From the IMG/VR virus record IMGVR_UViG_3300042446_000849, positions 1 through 64,000 of that record: DNA of 64,000 bases; one strand, 5' to 3'. The DNA comes from a virus. Made by a program: the position numbers and the translations under genes. Positions within the stretch are counted from its first letter, which is position 1, and every line of letters starts with the position of its first letter. The notes under the pieces are model-generated. The model was not told where the DNA came from. It did no database searches and saw nothing but the letters and a program-made list of their open reading frames with translations. Shown here piece by piece: positions 1-8,895 of the stretch.

Positions 1-694
1 CTGCAATTCTTTCCTCAGCCATCTCTAAAGTAATATACAAAACATTTTTGTTCTGTGCCAAAACAGATGCCGCAACGTGACACATAAACAAAGACTTACC
101 AACGCCTGTACCTGCAAGACAAACATTTAATGTCTTATTCGGCATCCCGCCATTTGTAATCTTGTTAAAATAATCTAAGTCAAAAGGAATTCTCGTTTCT
201 ACTCGGTGATAGTATTCATACCGTTTATCAGCACTATCAATATAATCATGACCAACATTATTGTCGAAGCACACTCCTAAAGCATCCTGCAATAATTGCG
301 GAATACCATCTTCAGACTTTCCCTTGTCTCTACCATCAATGATAGCAATGGATGAGAGGATAGCATTGTAAATTGCTTTGTCTTTGCAGAACTTTTCAGT
401 TTCTTTATATAACCAATCTTTATTATGTTCCGTAGGATCTAAGTTGTGAATTGCTTCTACAACTTCTTTATATTGATCCTCACTCAACGATTTGTCATTT
501 TGTGCCGCAATCGTTAATGCATCTTTACTCGGAATAGAATTGTATTCGTCAATAAAGCTTTTAATTTTATCATACAGAATTTTATCTGTGTTATCTAAAA
601 AATAATCCCGCTTTAGGAACGGGATTACTTTTCTCATGAATTCATCGTCATTCGCTAGATTCTGTAGAATTACGTTTTCGATCTTCGAAGTCAT
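1..694 (-). CDS. 41: Replicative DNA helicase gp41 (DnaB-like), C-terminally truncated by window edge
   Basis: Partial gene that runs off the left edge. The visible 231 residues start MTSKIENVIL, carry an alpha-helical N-terminal domain, and then reach a RecA-type ATPase core with a Walker A motif (GTGVGKS) followed by LYITLEMAEERI, typical of DnaB/gp41 hexameric helicases. In T4, gp41 unwinds the lagging strand and works with primase gp61. The ATG at 694 lies inside the end of the upstream small ORF (47 bp overlap), as expected for coupled phage genes. It follows uvsX and one small gene, an order like T4 uvsX-40-41. The family call is firm; the C-terminal half is not visible. Confidence 0.9.
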   Translation of the reverse strand, partial: MTSKIENVILQNLANDDEFMRKVIPFLKRDYFLDNTDKILYDKIKSFIDEYNSIPSKDALTIAAQNDKSLSEDQYKEVVEAIHNLDPTEHNKDWLYKETEKFCKDKAIYNAILSSIAIIDGRDKGKSEDGIPQLLQDALGVCFDNNVGHDYIDSADKRYEYYHRVETRIPFDLDYFNKITNGGMPNKTLNVCLAGTGVGKSLFMCHVAASVLAQNKNVLYITLEMAEERIA

Positions 695-950
695 TAAGTG
701 CTTTCTCTAAAATATCCATTACAACTAAATTCAATGTCTTATCAAATTCTGGGCCTTCAATATCTTCGGCCTTTTTACCTTCGGGCGCTTGAAACACGGT
801 ATAGTCTAAAACCAATTGTTCCGAAGCATCCTTCATATCAAAATCATTGAAGGCGATTGCTGTTCCTATGAACTCACCTTCAAGAATTTTTACGCCCCAA
901 AGAGCGTTATCTTTATCGTTAATTACCCAAGGCTCATACTTCACTAGCAT
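648..950 (-). CDS. Conserved small protein between uvsX and gp41
   Basis: About 100 residues, acidic, with no signal peptide or membrane segment. I chose the ATG at 950 (MLVKYEPWV) rather than the one at 965, because AGGAG sits 7 bases before 950. The start overlaps the end of uvsX, and the end overlaps the start of gp41, so it is translated within the recombination/replication operon. The position resembles T4 gene 40, but I see no convincing gp40 similarity. Function unknown; a role in helicase loading or recombination is suggested by context only. Confidence 0.7.
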   Translation of the reverse strand: MLVKYEPWVINDKDNALWGVKILEGEFIGTAIAFNDFDMKDASEQLVLDYTVFQAPEGKKAEDIEGPEFDKTLNLVVMDILEKALNDFEDRKRNSTESSE

Positions 951-1995
951 TCTCAAACTCCTCATCTATTGCAACTTGATCCATATCATTTATCATCATA
1001 TCATTGCTTGCCATTTTATAGCGTGCCTCAATAAACTCTCTAAACTCTTTAGAAGTCAAAATAGGCATCCAAAACTCTTTAGTGTATGTGTCTTTCAAAC
1101 GAACTTTTTGTTCTTGTCCCTTTTTAGAGTACCAACCGTTAGATGGCTTAATAACAAATCCACCTTCAAGTGCAACATCTAAAAGACCAGACCAAGTACT
1201 AATACCACCTTCGAATGTTACCTCAACAGGAATCTTAGATTTCTCTCGAACAAATCTAGACTTCTCAACATTAATGATAAAGTTATATCCAATAATATCT
1301 GTACCATCTTTTTCTTGTTGACGACCAATAATAAAGATATTGTCTGCAGAATAATAAATGCCTGTGCCACCAGACACAATCTGTTTAGGGAACAATCCCA
1401 TTTCAGAATATGTATGATTAACAACAATCATCGGAATATCTTTGATCGTTAAGTGAGGTGTTACCATTCTAAACAAAGATTTCATCTGTTTAGCACGAGT
1501 CATATCTGCAACAGACTTACCTTCAAGGGCATCTTCAACTTCTTTCTTAGAAGCCAAATTACCTACAGAGTCAATAATGATAATGACATGATCGCCACGC
1601 TCAATATTATTAATCTGAGACATTGCATCAAATTTTAGTTGCTCTATGTCCGTGATGGGAGTATGGAGTACTCGATTGGTATCGATCCCGAAAGAATCAA
1701 AATAAGACTGAGGGCTACCAAACTCAGAGTCATAGAATAAAACAATAGCATCTTCATATTTGTCCAAATAAGACTTCGCCAATAACAACGAGAACGCTGT
1801 TTTAAAATGTTTAGACGGACCGGCAAAGACAGTAAGTCCAGGTGTTAAACCACCTTCTAAACTACCCGAAAGGGCAACATTAATCATCGGAACGGTTGTC
1901 TGAATCATGTCCTTTTTATTAAAGAACTTTGATTTATTAAGAACTTCCGTTTCTTTGATTGTAGAATTCTTTTTCAATTTGTCAAGTAAAGACAT
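934..1995 (-). CDS. uvsX: UvsX RecA-like recombinase
   Basis: A 353-residue RecA/UvsX recombinase that forms filaments on single-stranded DNA for strand exchange and recombination-dependent replication. Walker A is GPSKHFKT (residues 59-66), nearly the T4 UvsX form, and Walker B is in HVIIIIDSVGNL (about 136-147). The following VNHTYSEMG and VSGGTGIYYSADNIFII stretches match the DNA-binding loop region of UvsX. Length is close to T4 UvsX (about 390). A GGAG ribosome site precedes the ATG, and a near-perfect sigma70 promoter lies just upstream (2019-2047), so it is probably an early gene. UvsY and UvsW, its partners, are also in this window. Confidence 0.95.
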   Translation of the reverse strand: MSLLDKLKKNSTIKETEVLNKSKFFNKKDMIQTTVPMINVALSGSLEGGLTPGLTVFAGPSKHFKTAFSLLLAKSYLDKYEDAIVLFYDSEFGSPQSYFDSFGIDTNRVLHTPITDIEQLKFDAMSQINNIERGDHVIIIIDSVGNLASKKEVEDALEGKSVADMTRAKQMKSLFRMVTPHLTIKDIPMIVVNHTYSEMGLFPKQIVSGGTGIYYSADNIFIIGRQQEKDGTDIIGYNFIINVEKSRFVREKSKIPVEVTFEGGISTWSGLLDVALEGGFVIKPSNGWYSKKGQEQKVRLKDTYTKEFWMPILTSKEFREFIEARYKMASNDMMINDMDQVAIDEEFENASEV

Positions 1996-2018
1996 TGTAT
2001 CTCCTTAAGTAATACATT

Positions 2019-2047
2019 ATTATATAATAAACATAGCAAAAAGTCAA
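2019..2047 (-). promoter_or_regulatory. Sigma70-type early promoter for uvsX
   Basis: On the minus strand, TTGACT (2047-2042) and TATAAT (2024-2019) are separated by exactly 17 bases. This is close to the ideal host sigma70 promoter and lies 24 bases before the uvsX ATG, leaving room for a short leader carrying AAGGAG. T4-like phages read early genes from host-type promoters. Confidence 0.75.
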
Positions 2048-2050
2048 TAG

Positions 2051-2491
2051 TTAGTTGCACCAACTTTGTTTTGCATCTCCATAATATTCTCTAGCAAATC
2101 CGTTTTTAATTAATTCAGACCGCAAACTTGTTCCGTTTAAAATAATATCACCCAAAATTCTACCACCGAACTTGTCCCAGCCGTATAATATAACTTGATG
2201 TTTCTGTGTGCTTGCAATTGCATTTTTTGTAAATGCGCTAGCTGCTTCTCCTCTTTGTTTTTCGGAATCGCATTGTCCTCTGAATCCTTTTTCTGGAGTG
2301 TCGACACCAAAAATACGAACAGCTAATTCAGGCTTTAATGGTGGAGGCAAATATGGTGCAGAAATGACTACAGTGTCACCGTCTGTTGCTCGTATAATTT
2401 TAGCATCATATGTTACTCCTTTGGGAGTCTTTTGTGCATAAGCTAAAGATGCACAACATAAAAATGTGAGTGTTAGTAATAATTTTTTCAT
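2051..2491 (-). CDS. Secreted thermonuclease (SNase family)
   Basis: A 146-residue micrococcal-nuclease-like protein. The start MKKLLLTLTF at 2491 gives a classic signal peptide (hydrophobic core, probable cleavage after SLAYA), so the product should go to the periplasm or outside. The longer reading from 2533 would bury this signal. The SNase core shows DGDTVVI, then VRIFGVDTPE (with the Arg, Asp and Glu of the active site), and later DKFGGRILGDI with the second active-site Arg. The ATG overlaps the gp43 stop as ATGA, so it is translationally coupled to the polymerase. Why a phage should export a nuclease is open: candidates are degrading incoming competitor DNA, scavenging nucleotides, or weakening the host during lysis. 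Confidence 0.85.
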   Translation of the reverse strand: MKKLLLTLTFLCCASLAYAQKTPKGVTYDAKIIRATDGDTVVISAPYLPPPLKPELAVRIFGVDTPEKGFRGQCDSEKQRGEAASAFTKNAIASTQKHQVILYGWDKFGGRILGDIILNGTSLRSELIKNGFAREYYGDAKQSWCN

Positions 2492-4980
2492 CCGAATAAT
2501 CCTTCTAAAGTTGCTTGCGGCTTTGCCGACCAACCAATACCATCTAAAATTGTGTTCATGGGTTCCAAGAATGATTTCTCAAACATTGTCTCATAATCAG
2601 CATATTTTAATAAATCAAATTCGGCAGGAATGACACTAGTAAAAGCTATACAGTTTTCGCCGATGGTATTTGGTTCTTTTAAATAAATGAATTTGATCTT
2701 ATCGCCTTCTTTGATTCTCTCATATTTTTTACTCAAATCATATTTGTCTAAATAAAAATTATAGAGCAGAGCTCCCCTTACGTGCATAGGGGTTGCTTGT
2801 TTATATATATTTGCCCTGTCAGTATATTTATCTAACCCATTAACACCCCTGGGGAAAGATATGTCTTCAGGTTTCATCTTTCTATATTCTGCTTGAAAGT
2901 TTCTAATATATTCTTGTATCTTATCTTCTGTAGATGTCAGAGCAAGTTTAACAGCTTTTCGCAGACCTTCTCTAATAGGTTCGGGAGTAGATGACCTAAC
3001 AATCTCCAATCCCATAACCTTTAATTTTGGTTCTGCGTATTTTACACCTTCATTATTATAAACATTCAGAGCGTATCGTTTCTTGGCAACCCATACCCCG
3101 GTTTCCGCAATCGCTTCTCGCTTGAAGTAAATCTTTTTATCAAATGCATTAGTATATTCTGCCATTTCATTACAGACTTTGTTCAATACTTCTTGAATCT
3201 TTGCTTCACACACTTGATCCAAAATATCTACAATTTTATCTGGCGATTGATTCTTATAGAACTTCTCAACCAAAGGAGCAAATGTAACATAACAAGAGTC
3301 TGTATCTGAATAAAAGGAATAATTGTAATCTGTTGTACCACATACTTTATTCAAATAAGCATTCAAAGCAACACCGACCTTCTGAATAATATATTGTCCT
3401 GTTAGAGTAATACCTTCAGCAATATTGTCATCATAAAATCTAAAGAATTCATTTGCCATTGCTCCGAATAATGAATTCATCTGAATCTTTCGAGCCATCT
3501 GAAAATTATTATACTTCGAAATCTCTTTTTGCCAAATAGGATCTTTTGTTTCCTCATATTTGGATTGCGCTACCAACATCAATTTTTTATATTGTGTTCG
3601 ATCGTTAAACAATTTCTGAACAATCTCAGGAAATACACCTTGCTTTGTTCTGGTAAAACATCTACCATTTGCCGCCATACAATAATCTTTATTTGTTAGA
3701 TCAGATGTATCCTCTTTGCCTGCAAGAAGATCTTTCATTTGCACATCAAAGTATTTAGAATCTTTAACAAGAGTTTCTGGTGACATATTATATTGCATAA
3801 TAATACTAGGATACAAACTTGTCGCATCAAAAGACACTACCCAATTATATTTGCCTGGTCTTGGTTCTTGCACATACGCACCTGCAATATTTCTACCTGC
3901 CTTGTGCTCTCTCTGATGAACAATAATGTTTTTCTTGAGTAGTTGATTATACAAAATACAATCCCAAGTTCTTACTGCAGAAAAAATATCTACATAATTA
4001 CATTTAGCATCATACGCCATTGTCATAATCAATTCAATAAGACGCATCTTATCTTCAAGTCGATCTACAAGTTCGCAGTCAATGACGTTATACTCTACAA
4101 ACTTTTGCCAATTGCCTTTGTAGAATGCGGTAAAAGAATCAAACTCATCATACGATAATTTTTCTCTGCCCAATTCTACTTTGGCAATGTGATCCAATTT
4201 ATATGTTTCTTGCGCAGTATAAGTAAACTTTTTATACAAATCCAAATAGTCAAGAACAGCAATACCTAGAATTTCAAAAGCAACGCTTTCTTTTTTCATT
4301 CTGGTGATTCGTTTTTCGTTAACTACTTTCCAGGGAGAAATTCGTTTTAAATAATCTTCACCCAACATCTTGTAGATTCGATTACACAGATATGGAATAT
4401 CGAAAAATTCCACATTCCAACCTGTAATAATATGAGGGTGATCCTCATTGATATATTCTACAAATTGTTTTAATAGATCAACTTCGTCATCGCAATGAAT
4501 GTATGTGTGTCTGTCGTTTACTTTTTCACAAGCATGCACACCAAAAGTAGTTACTCGCTTTGTTTGATAATCTTGAATAGAGATTAGCAGTATCTGTTCT
4601 TGCGGGTTCGTAACATCAGGGAATCCTAGATCGGCAGTGGTCTCAATGTCAATTGTCCAAATATTAATTTGAGAAATGTCAAATTCTACATCGTCTTTAA
4701 AGGCAGAAGATATATATTGATATGCATAGTTTGTGTTGCCGAAAATAGGAAAGTTCTCAACTTCTTTATATCTAGACACATAATCTTTAGCCTCATTGAT
4801 ACTTTCGAATTTAATTTCGCCTAGTGGCTGACCAAAAAGAGATTTATACTTTGATTCGACTGCAGATTTAACGAACAAAGATGGTTTAAACGGCACTTTA
4901 TCTTGTACTTTATGTCCATTATTTACCCCACGTACAAGGATATTGTTTCCGTATTGGTTGACACTAGTATAAAATTTCAT
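2488..4980 (-). CDS. 43: DNA polymerase gp43 (family B)
   Basis: An 830-residue replicative polymerase with proofreading. Exo I is WTIDIETTADLG (Asp111, Glu113), Exo II is IITGWNVEFFDIPYL, and Exo III is YNVIDCELV. Polymerase motif A is FDATSLYPSI (about 383), motif B is KIQMNSLFGAMANE (about 500), and motif C is YSDTDSCY (about 560); KKRYALNV follows. Slightly shorter than T4 gp43 (898). The C terminus ends in ATLEGLFG, which fits a sliding-clamp binding tail for gp45. An early-type promoter lies upstream (5013-5041), and the secreted nuclease is coupled behind it. Confidence 0.97.
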   Translation of the reverse strand: MKFYTSVNQYGNNILVRGVNNGHKVQDKVPFKPSLFVKSAVESKYKSLFGQPLGEIKFESINEAKDYVSRYKEVENFPIFGNTNYAYQYISSAFKDDVEFDISQINIWTIDIETTADLGFPDVTNPQEQILLISIQDYQTKRVTTFGVHACEKVNDRHTYIHCDDEVDLLKQFVEYINEDHPHIITGWNVEFFDIPYLCNRIYKMLGEDYLKRISPWKVVNEKRITRMKKESVAFEILGIAVLDYLDLYKKFTYTAQETYKLDHIAKVELGREKLSYDEFDSFTAFYKGNWQKFVEYNVIDCELVDRLEDKMRLIELIMTMAYDAKCNYVDIFSAVRTWDCILYNQLLKKNIIVHQREHKAGRNIAGAYVQEPRPGKYNWVVSFDATSLYPSIIMQYNMSPETLVKDSKYFDVQMKDLLAGKEDTSDLTNKDYCMAANGRCFTRTKQGVFPEIVQKLFNDRTQYKKLMLVAQSKYEETKDPIWQKEISKYNNFQMARKIQMNSLFGAMANEFFRFYDDNIAEGITLTGQYIIQKVGVALNAYLNKVCGTTDYNYSFYSDTDSCYVTFAPLVEKFYKNQSPDKIVDILDQVCEAKIQEVLNKVCNEMAEYTNAFDKKIYFKREAIAETGVWVAKKRYALNVYNNEGVKYAEPKLKVMGLEIVRSSTPEPIREGLRKAVKLALTSTEDKIQEYIRNFQAEYRKMKPEDISFPRGVNGLDKYTDRANIYKQATPMHVRGALLYNFYLDKYDLSKKYERIKEGDKIKFIYLKEPNTIGENCIAFTSVIPAEFDLLKYADYETMFEKSFLEPMNTILDGIGWSAKPQATLEGLFG

Positions 4981-4996
4981 GAGACATTCCTAAAGG

Positions 4997-5004
4997 CATA
5001 AATA
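4997..5004 (+). promoter_or_regulatory. Possible late promoter box (CATAAATA) for the plus-strand cassette
   Basis: CATAAATA on the plus strand, one mismatch from the T4 late box TATAAATA, about 65 bases before the first cassette gene. A weak call because the intergenic spacer is AT-rich, but a second, perfect box lies inside the same cassette at 9539. Confidence 0.35.
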
Positions 5005-5012
5005 ATATAGCA

Positions 5013-5041
5013 ATTATAATATGTATCAGGAGATAAATCAA
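5013..5041 (-). promoter_or_regulatory. Sigma70-type early promoter for gp43
   Basis: On the minus strand, TTGATT (5041-5036) and TATAAT (5018-5013) are 17 bases apart, placed 33 bases before the polymerase ATG. It occupies the divergent spacer between gp43 and the plus-strand cassette. Confidence 0.7.
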
Positions 5042-5068
5042 TAGAAAATCAATAAAAAGGATAAAAAA

Positions 5069-6289
5069 ATGTTATACAAAAAGGTTGCTGCAATGGCACT
5101 TTTTGTTATGATGTTTGGAACCGTATCGGCTCAAACGACAAGTGGAACTTCTAGCACAACTGGAGGAACAACGACAGGGACTACAAGTCTCATAAATCAG
5201 GGAACATACGATAGTAAAACGTTGGTAGATACCAACAGCACTTCAAATAGTGTCAGTACAGTTAATAGCAATAGCAATGCTACAAGCAACAGCAATGCTA
5301 CAAGCAATTCAACTGTTAATAGCACTAGCGTTAATACGAACAACAATAACAACGCAAGCACTAGCACATCCACGAACGTCAATACGAACAATAACGTAAA
5401 TAGTGGCACTCAGACGTTAAACAATAACAACGTTAACTCTGGCACTTTGACATACAATAATAACAATGTCAATACCGGAACGATGACGAACAATAACAAT
5501 AACGTCAATACAACGACTAGTAATAACGTCAATAGAAACGAAAATGTTAATAGTGGAACCCAAACGTTCAACAACAATAACAATAGCGTCAGTACATCTA
5601 CCAATATTAATAAAAATGAAAATACTGGCACAATGACGTATAACAACAACAACGTATCAACTAGTGATAATAAAAATATAAACGTCAATACAACGACTAG
5701 CAACAACGTGAATAAGAATGAAAATACTGGCACAATGACGAACAATAACAATAACGTCAATGCGTCAACTAGCACTAGCACAAACGTGAATCAAAATGCT
5801 AATGTGAATCAGAACATCAATTCTGGTGATATGACTAACCGTAACATCAATGAAACCACAATTACTCAGCGTGTGATTCAACCTCCACCCACTGCTGTAG
5901 CACCCGCAATGATGAGTGGTGGTAATAATGATTTGTGTTCAACTGGTTCATCTGGTTCTGTACAGACTCAAATCTTTGGCGTATCTTCCGGTGGCACTAT
6001 CAGAGACTTGAATTGTGAACGATTAAAATTATCTAAGACTCTTTTTGATATGGGTATGAAGGTAGCCGCAGTTGCTACTATGTGTCAAGATAGAAGAGTG
6101 TTTGATGCTATGATGGCGGCTGGCACACCTTGCCCATATGATGGCAAAATAGGTGAACAGGCAAAAACAGCATGGGAAGAAAATAAAGATAAAATACCTC
6201 AATTAGAAAAAGAGAACAAATATGAAACTGCTAAAAACATTGGGCTTGGCTCTTTGCTTGGCGTTCTCGTTCACGCCGCTTTTAAGTAA
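5069..6289 (+). CDS. Secreted Asn/Thr/Ser-rich repeat protein
   Basis: A 406-residue protein with a clear signal peptide (MLYKKVAAMALFVMMFGTVSA, cut before QTTSG). Residues about 55-275 are almost entirely Asn, Thr, Ser and Val, in loose repeats built around NNNNVNTGTMT and NVNTTTSNNVN, with some repeats identical at the DNA level. The C-terminal part (about 290-380) is a normal globular domain with four cysteines, including the stretch CERLKLSKTLFDMG; a hydrophobic end follows (GLGSLLGVLVHAAF). Such N/T repeats suggest a beta-solenoid, fibre or amyloid-like surface protein. I do not recognise a named family. First gene of the plus-strand cassette, overlapping the next gene by 68 bp. Confidence 0.85.
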   Translation: MLYKKVAAMALFVMMFGTVSAQTTSGTSSTTGGTTTGTTSLINQGTYDSKTLVDTNSTSNSVSTVNSNSNATSNSNATSNSTVNSTSVNTNNNNNASTSTSTNVNTNNNVNSGTQTLNNNNVNSGTLTYNNNNVNTGTMTNNNNNVNTTTSNNVNRNENVNSGTQTFNNNNNSVSTSTNINKNENTGTMTYNNNNVSTSDNKNINVNTTTSNNVNKNENTGTMTNNNNNVNASTSTSTNVNQNANVNQNINSGDMTNRNINETTITQRVIQPPPTAVAPAMMSGGNNDLCSTGSSGSVQTQIFGVSSGGTIRDLNCERLKLSKTLFDMGMKVAAVATMCQDRRVFDAMMAAGTPCPYDGKIGEQAKTAWEENKDKIPQLEKENKYETAKNIGLGSLLGVLVHAAFK

Positions 6290-8060
6290 ATCACAAACAC
6301 TAGACCCAACGCAGGTTTACAATACGGGGAATATTGTATTGAATACTCCTCAAGGTGGACCTACGCCTTGGGTTGGTGGTGTTTATCAAGACAATCTAAC
6401 TTGTTGGGGGCAACAGGGTGATACGGGATACTGTGGACCGAATGCTATCGTGCGTCCGGGAGGCAACATCAACTTCTCTTATGGTTCAACATATCTGTAT
6501 CAACAACAGCATATTTCAACATTACTACCTTCTGCTACGGGACTTCAAGTCAATGGATATAATTTTGGATTTACTGCAAAGAATGGTAATGGTTGGGATG
6601 ATGGTCGTGTCGACCAACTGACAGCACTTGTTCGCTTTTGGGATAACACTAATGGTAGAGCCGCAAATAATTTACTGTATGGTAACTCTTGGAATCTATC
6701 TTACAAATACAATTGGACAGATTTTAATTTTGGGGAAACATTCACGAAACCTTTGGCGGTGACTTCTATAGGTCAAGTGCAGTATGGATTTATCGGTAGA
6801 GACAATAACTTTTGGGCAGGACCATATGGACCAGAAGTCTACAATGTTAATTTCAGTTTGAAATATTCTGTAGACCCATGTGCAACTAATCCAATGTATA
6901 GTCCAACTTGTCCTGGATATTTGGATGCATTAAATAAATTACTGCCGAAGACTACAACACCATCCACAATAACAGATACAACACCATCAGGAACTATAAC
7001 AATCATTGATAATGTCGCAATATCGCCAACTGGAACTTATGGCGGTGGGCCTCCTCCGCCACCTGGAAGTCCTCCGCCCCCTGAAGGTTTACCGCCACCA
7101 CCGCCGCCATCAGGTCCTGCACTCATGGGGGCACCAGCACCAGCATCGCAAGTTGCATCTACACAACCTGCACCAAACGGGCAACAAACTAAAGTAGGTG
7201 AAGTGTCCGATTCTTCAGGCGGTTCAAAATCAACAGTATCTCTGTCGTCAGTTCTTAATATGATTGGTTCTAATCAAGAAAAGACTGCGGCACTAGAAAA
7301 ATCTGTAGTGCAAGCGGCTGATGCGCAAGCATTTTCTGCGGGTGAGACTGCTAAACAACAAGCAGAAAAAATTGCAGGTGATGTACAGTCGCAGAGCATT
7401 GCAAATAGTGGCGGTTCATCACAAACAGGAACATCACTATCGGCAGGTACACAATCGGTCACACAATTGCAAGGGGCATCTGTATCAATGCAAGGCAATC
7501 AACAGGGAAACTCCGCATCAAACTCTGCGAGACTTCAACAGTCTATCAATAGTGGTAGCATGGGTATGCAGTCCGATACAATCACTTCTAACGTAACAAC
7601 TCAGCAACAGCAATACAATATTCAAAACACTACAAGACAAGAGTTTAATGTTGCAATGGTAACACCACAAGTGTCGTACAGTTTAGTTGCACCGACAAGA
7701 TATGCACCAGTTCAAATTGAATTGCCAACGACAGAAGGAATAAAATTTGGATATAAAGGTCCAGTTGACAATGCTATGGATTCTAAATCATTCTTAACAC
7801 AAATGGATAATGGCTCGCAGCAGAATGATACAGTTAAAAAGAACGTGCAAAACAATGAAGCCGCAGGAAATGTAACTATCGAATCAATTGCGAAACAACC
7901 CGCAAATTATGCACAATATTTTACTGCGATTCCAGATGTTGCATTCTATACACCAAAAGAAATTTATAAGAATCAAAAGACTGTAGACAATGCAAGAGCA
8001 TTAAGACAATTAAGTTCTGATAAGTTACATCAAGACATGGTCAATCAACAATACAAATAA
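6222..8060 (+). CDS. Large secreted protein with polyproline linker
   Basis: A 612-residue protein. It has a signal peptide (MKLLKTLGLALCLAFSFTPL, cut near SKSQT) and an N-terminal domain (about 30-245) rich in Trp, Tyr, Asn and Gly, with NGNGWDDGRVD and DNNFWAGPYGPE and a few cysteines. A Pro-rich linker (about 275-300) with runs of 4 to 6 prolines follows, then a long Gln/Ser/Ala-rich region that looks coiled or extended. The C-terminal part contains KFGYKGPVDNAMDSKSF. It looks like an exported structural or adhesive protein, not an enzyme. Its signal peptide is encoded in a second frame over the end of the preceding repeat-protein gene, so the two are probably made together. Family not recognised. 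Confidence 0.85.
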   Translation: MKLLKTLGLALCLAFSFTPLLSKSQTLDPTQVYNTGNIVLNTPQGGPTPWVGGVYQDNLTCWGQQGDTGYCGPNAIVRPGGNINFSYGSTYLYQQQHISTLLPSATGLQVNGYNFGFTAKNGNGWDDGRVDQLTALVRFWDNTNGRAANNLLYGNSWNLSYKYNWTDFNFGETFTKPLAVTSIGQVQYGFIGRDNNFWAGPYGPEVYNVNFSLKYSVDPCATNPMYSPTCPGYLDALNKLLPKTTTPSTITDTTPSGTITIIDNVAISPTGTYGGGPPPPPGSPPPPEGLPPPPPPSGPALMGAPAPASQVASTQPAPNGQQTKVGEVSDSSGGSKSTVSLSSVLNMIGSNQEKTAALEKSVVQAADAQAFSAGETAKQQAEKIAGDVQSQSIANSGGSSQTGTSLSAGTQSVTQLQGASVSMQGNQQGNSASNSARLQQSINSGSMGMQSDTITSNVTTQQQQYNIQNTTRQEFNVAMVTPQVSYSLVAPTRYAPVQIELPTTEGIKFGYKGPVDNAMDSKSFLTQMDNGSQQNDTVKKNVQNNEAAGNVTIESIAKQPANYAQYFTAIPDVAFYTPKEIYKNQKTVDNARALRQLSSDKLHQDMVNQQYK

Positions 8061-8061
8061 T

Positions 8062-8154
8062 ATGGACCAAGAAGAATATATCTATCAATTAGTGTGTGGC
8101 ATTTTACTAGTTGTATCTTTAATTGGTATCGCATGTTATCTAATTTTAAAATAA
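8062..8154 (+). CDS. 30-residue single-pass membrane peptide
   Basis: Short ORF starting MDQEEYIYQLV, one base after the stop of the preceding gene. After an acidic head, nearly all of it is one hydrophobic helix (CGILLVVSLIGIACYLI). The next gene starts 13 bases downstream after a good ribosome site. Position, tight spacing and the clean membrane helix support it as real. Function unknown. Confidence 0.5.
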   Translation: MDQEEYIYQLVCGILLVVSLIGIACYLILK

Positions 8155-8167
8155 ACTAGGAGAAAAA

Positions 8168-8755
8168 ATGACAGAAGAAATTAAAAACGTAAACGCTAAG
8201 ATTGACGAAGCAGAAGCGGCAGTTAAGAAGTATGCAAGTAAAGATACTGTTATTAGTGTTGGTGGATATGAATTCACGCCTGCAAAATTAATGGTCGCTG
8301 CTACTATTGTGTCATCTATACTAGGTGGTTTATACGGTACATTTGAAGTATATAAAGATTACGTTGGTATGAAGAAAAAGATTGCATCATACGAAGCACC
8401 GGATTTATCAGGGTTTGATAAACGTCTAGCTGTTATAGAAGAAAACAGTTCTAAAACATCTGACTATACTCGAGACATTAAGACTGATCTAAAGAATGAT
8501 ATACGTCGTAATGAAACAGTCACTGAACAGGTAGAGCGGGGTGTAAAACAAGCTCAAAGAGAGACGGAGCAAGAAATGCGCCAGGCTCGTAAAGATATTC
8601 GTGAAGATTTAGATAAAGCTAGAGGAGAAGTAAATGCTATTCGTAAAGAAATGGCGGATGCTCGTAAAGAAATATCTAGAGAAGTTGAAGTGTTAAAGAA
8701 AGAAGTCGACGCTAAGATTCAAAAAGCTGTTGATAACCCACTGGCAAACAAATAA
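8168..8755 (+). CDS. Membrane-anchored coiled-coil protein
   Basis: 195 residues, preceded by AGGAG 7 bases before the ATG. One probable membrane segment lies at about 37-58 (PAKLMVAATIVSSILGGLYG). Beyond it, residues about 75-190 are a long charged heptad-rich coiled coil (Lys/Arg/Glu/Asp with regular Ala, Val and Ile) resembling apolipoprotein- or laminin-type helices. Probably a cytoplasmic or periplasmic rod fixed in the inner membrane. The stop TAA overlaps the next ATG (TAATG). No family recognised. Confidence 0.8.
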   Translation: MTEEIKNVNAKIDEAEAAVKKYASKDTVISVGGYEFTPAKLMVAATIVSSILGGLYGTFEVYKDYVGMKKKIASYEAPDLSGFDKRLAVIEENSSKTSDYTRDIKTDLKNDIRRNETVTEQVERGVKQAQRETEQEMRQARKDIREDLDKARGEVNAIRKEMADARKEISREVEVLKKEVDAKIQKAVDNPLANK

Positions 8756-8895
8756 TGTTTGCTACTGCTCTAGCCCTTTATATGTACGCTAAACAGCCCG
8801 AGTGTATCAGGTGGACTTGGAGCGGAGATGTATACAGTAGAAAAGTGGTTTGTTTAGAATGGCGTAAAAAAGAAAAAGAGGAGAAGAAAAAATGA
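8755..8895 (+). CDS. 46-residue Trp/Cys protein of the cassette
   Basis: Too short for routine ORF calling but well framed: its ATG overlaps the previous stop (TAATG) and its TGA overlaps the next start (ATGA). The N-terminal part is mildly hydrophobic (FATALALYMYA); then come ECIRWTWSGDVYSRKVV and CLEW with two cysteines, and a very basic/acidic tail of Lys and Glu. The Cys and Trp residues and the perfect coupling support real translation. Function unknown. Confidence 0.6.
   Translation: MFATALALYMYAKQPECIRWTWSGDVYSRKVVCLEWRKKEKEEKKK

Noticed and set aside
5197-5781. Leu/Val-rich minus-strand ORFs looking like membrane proteins
   Set aside because: They are the antisense reading of the Asn/Thr repeats; AAC/AAT and ACN codons become Val/Leu.
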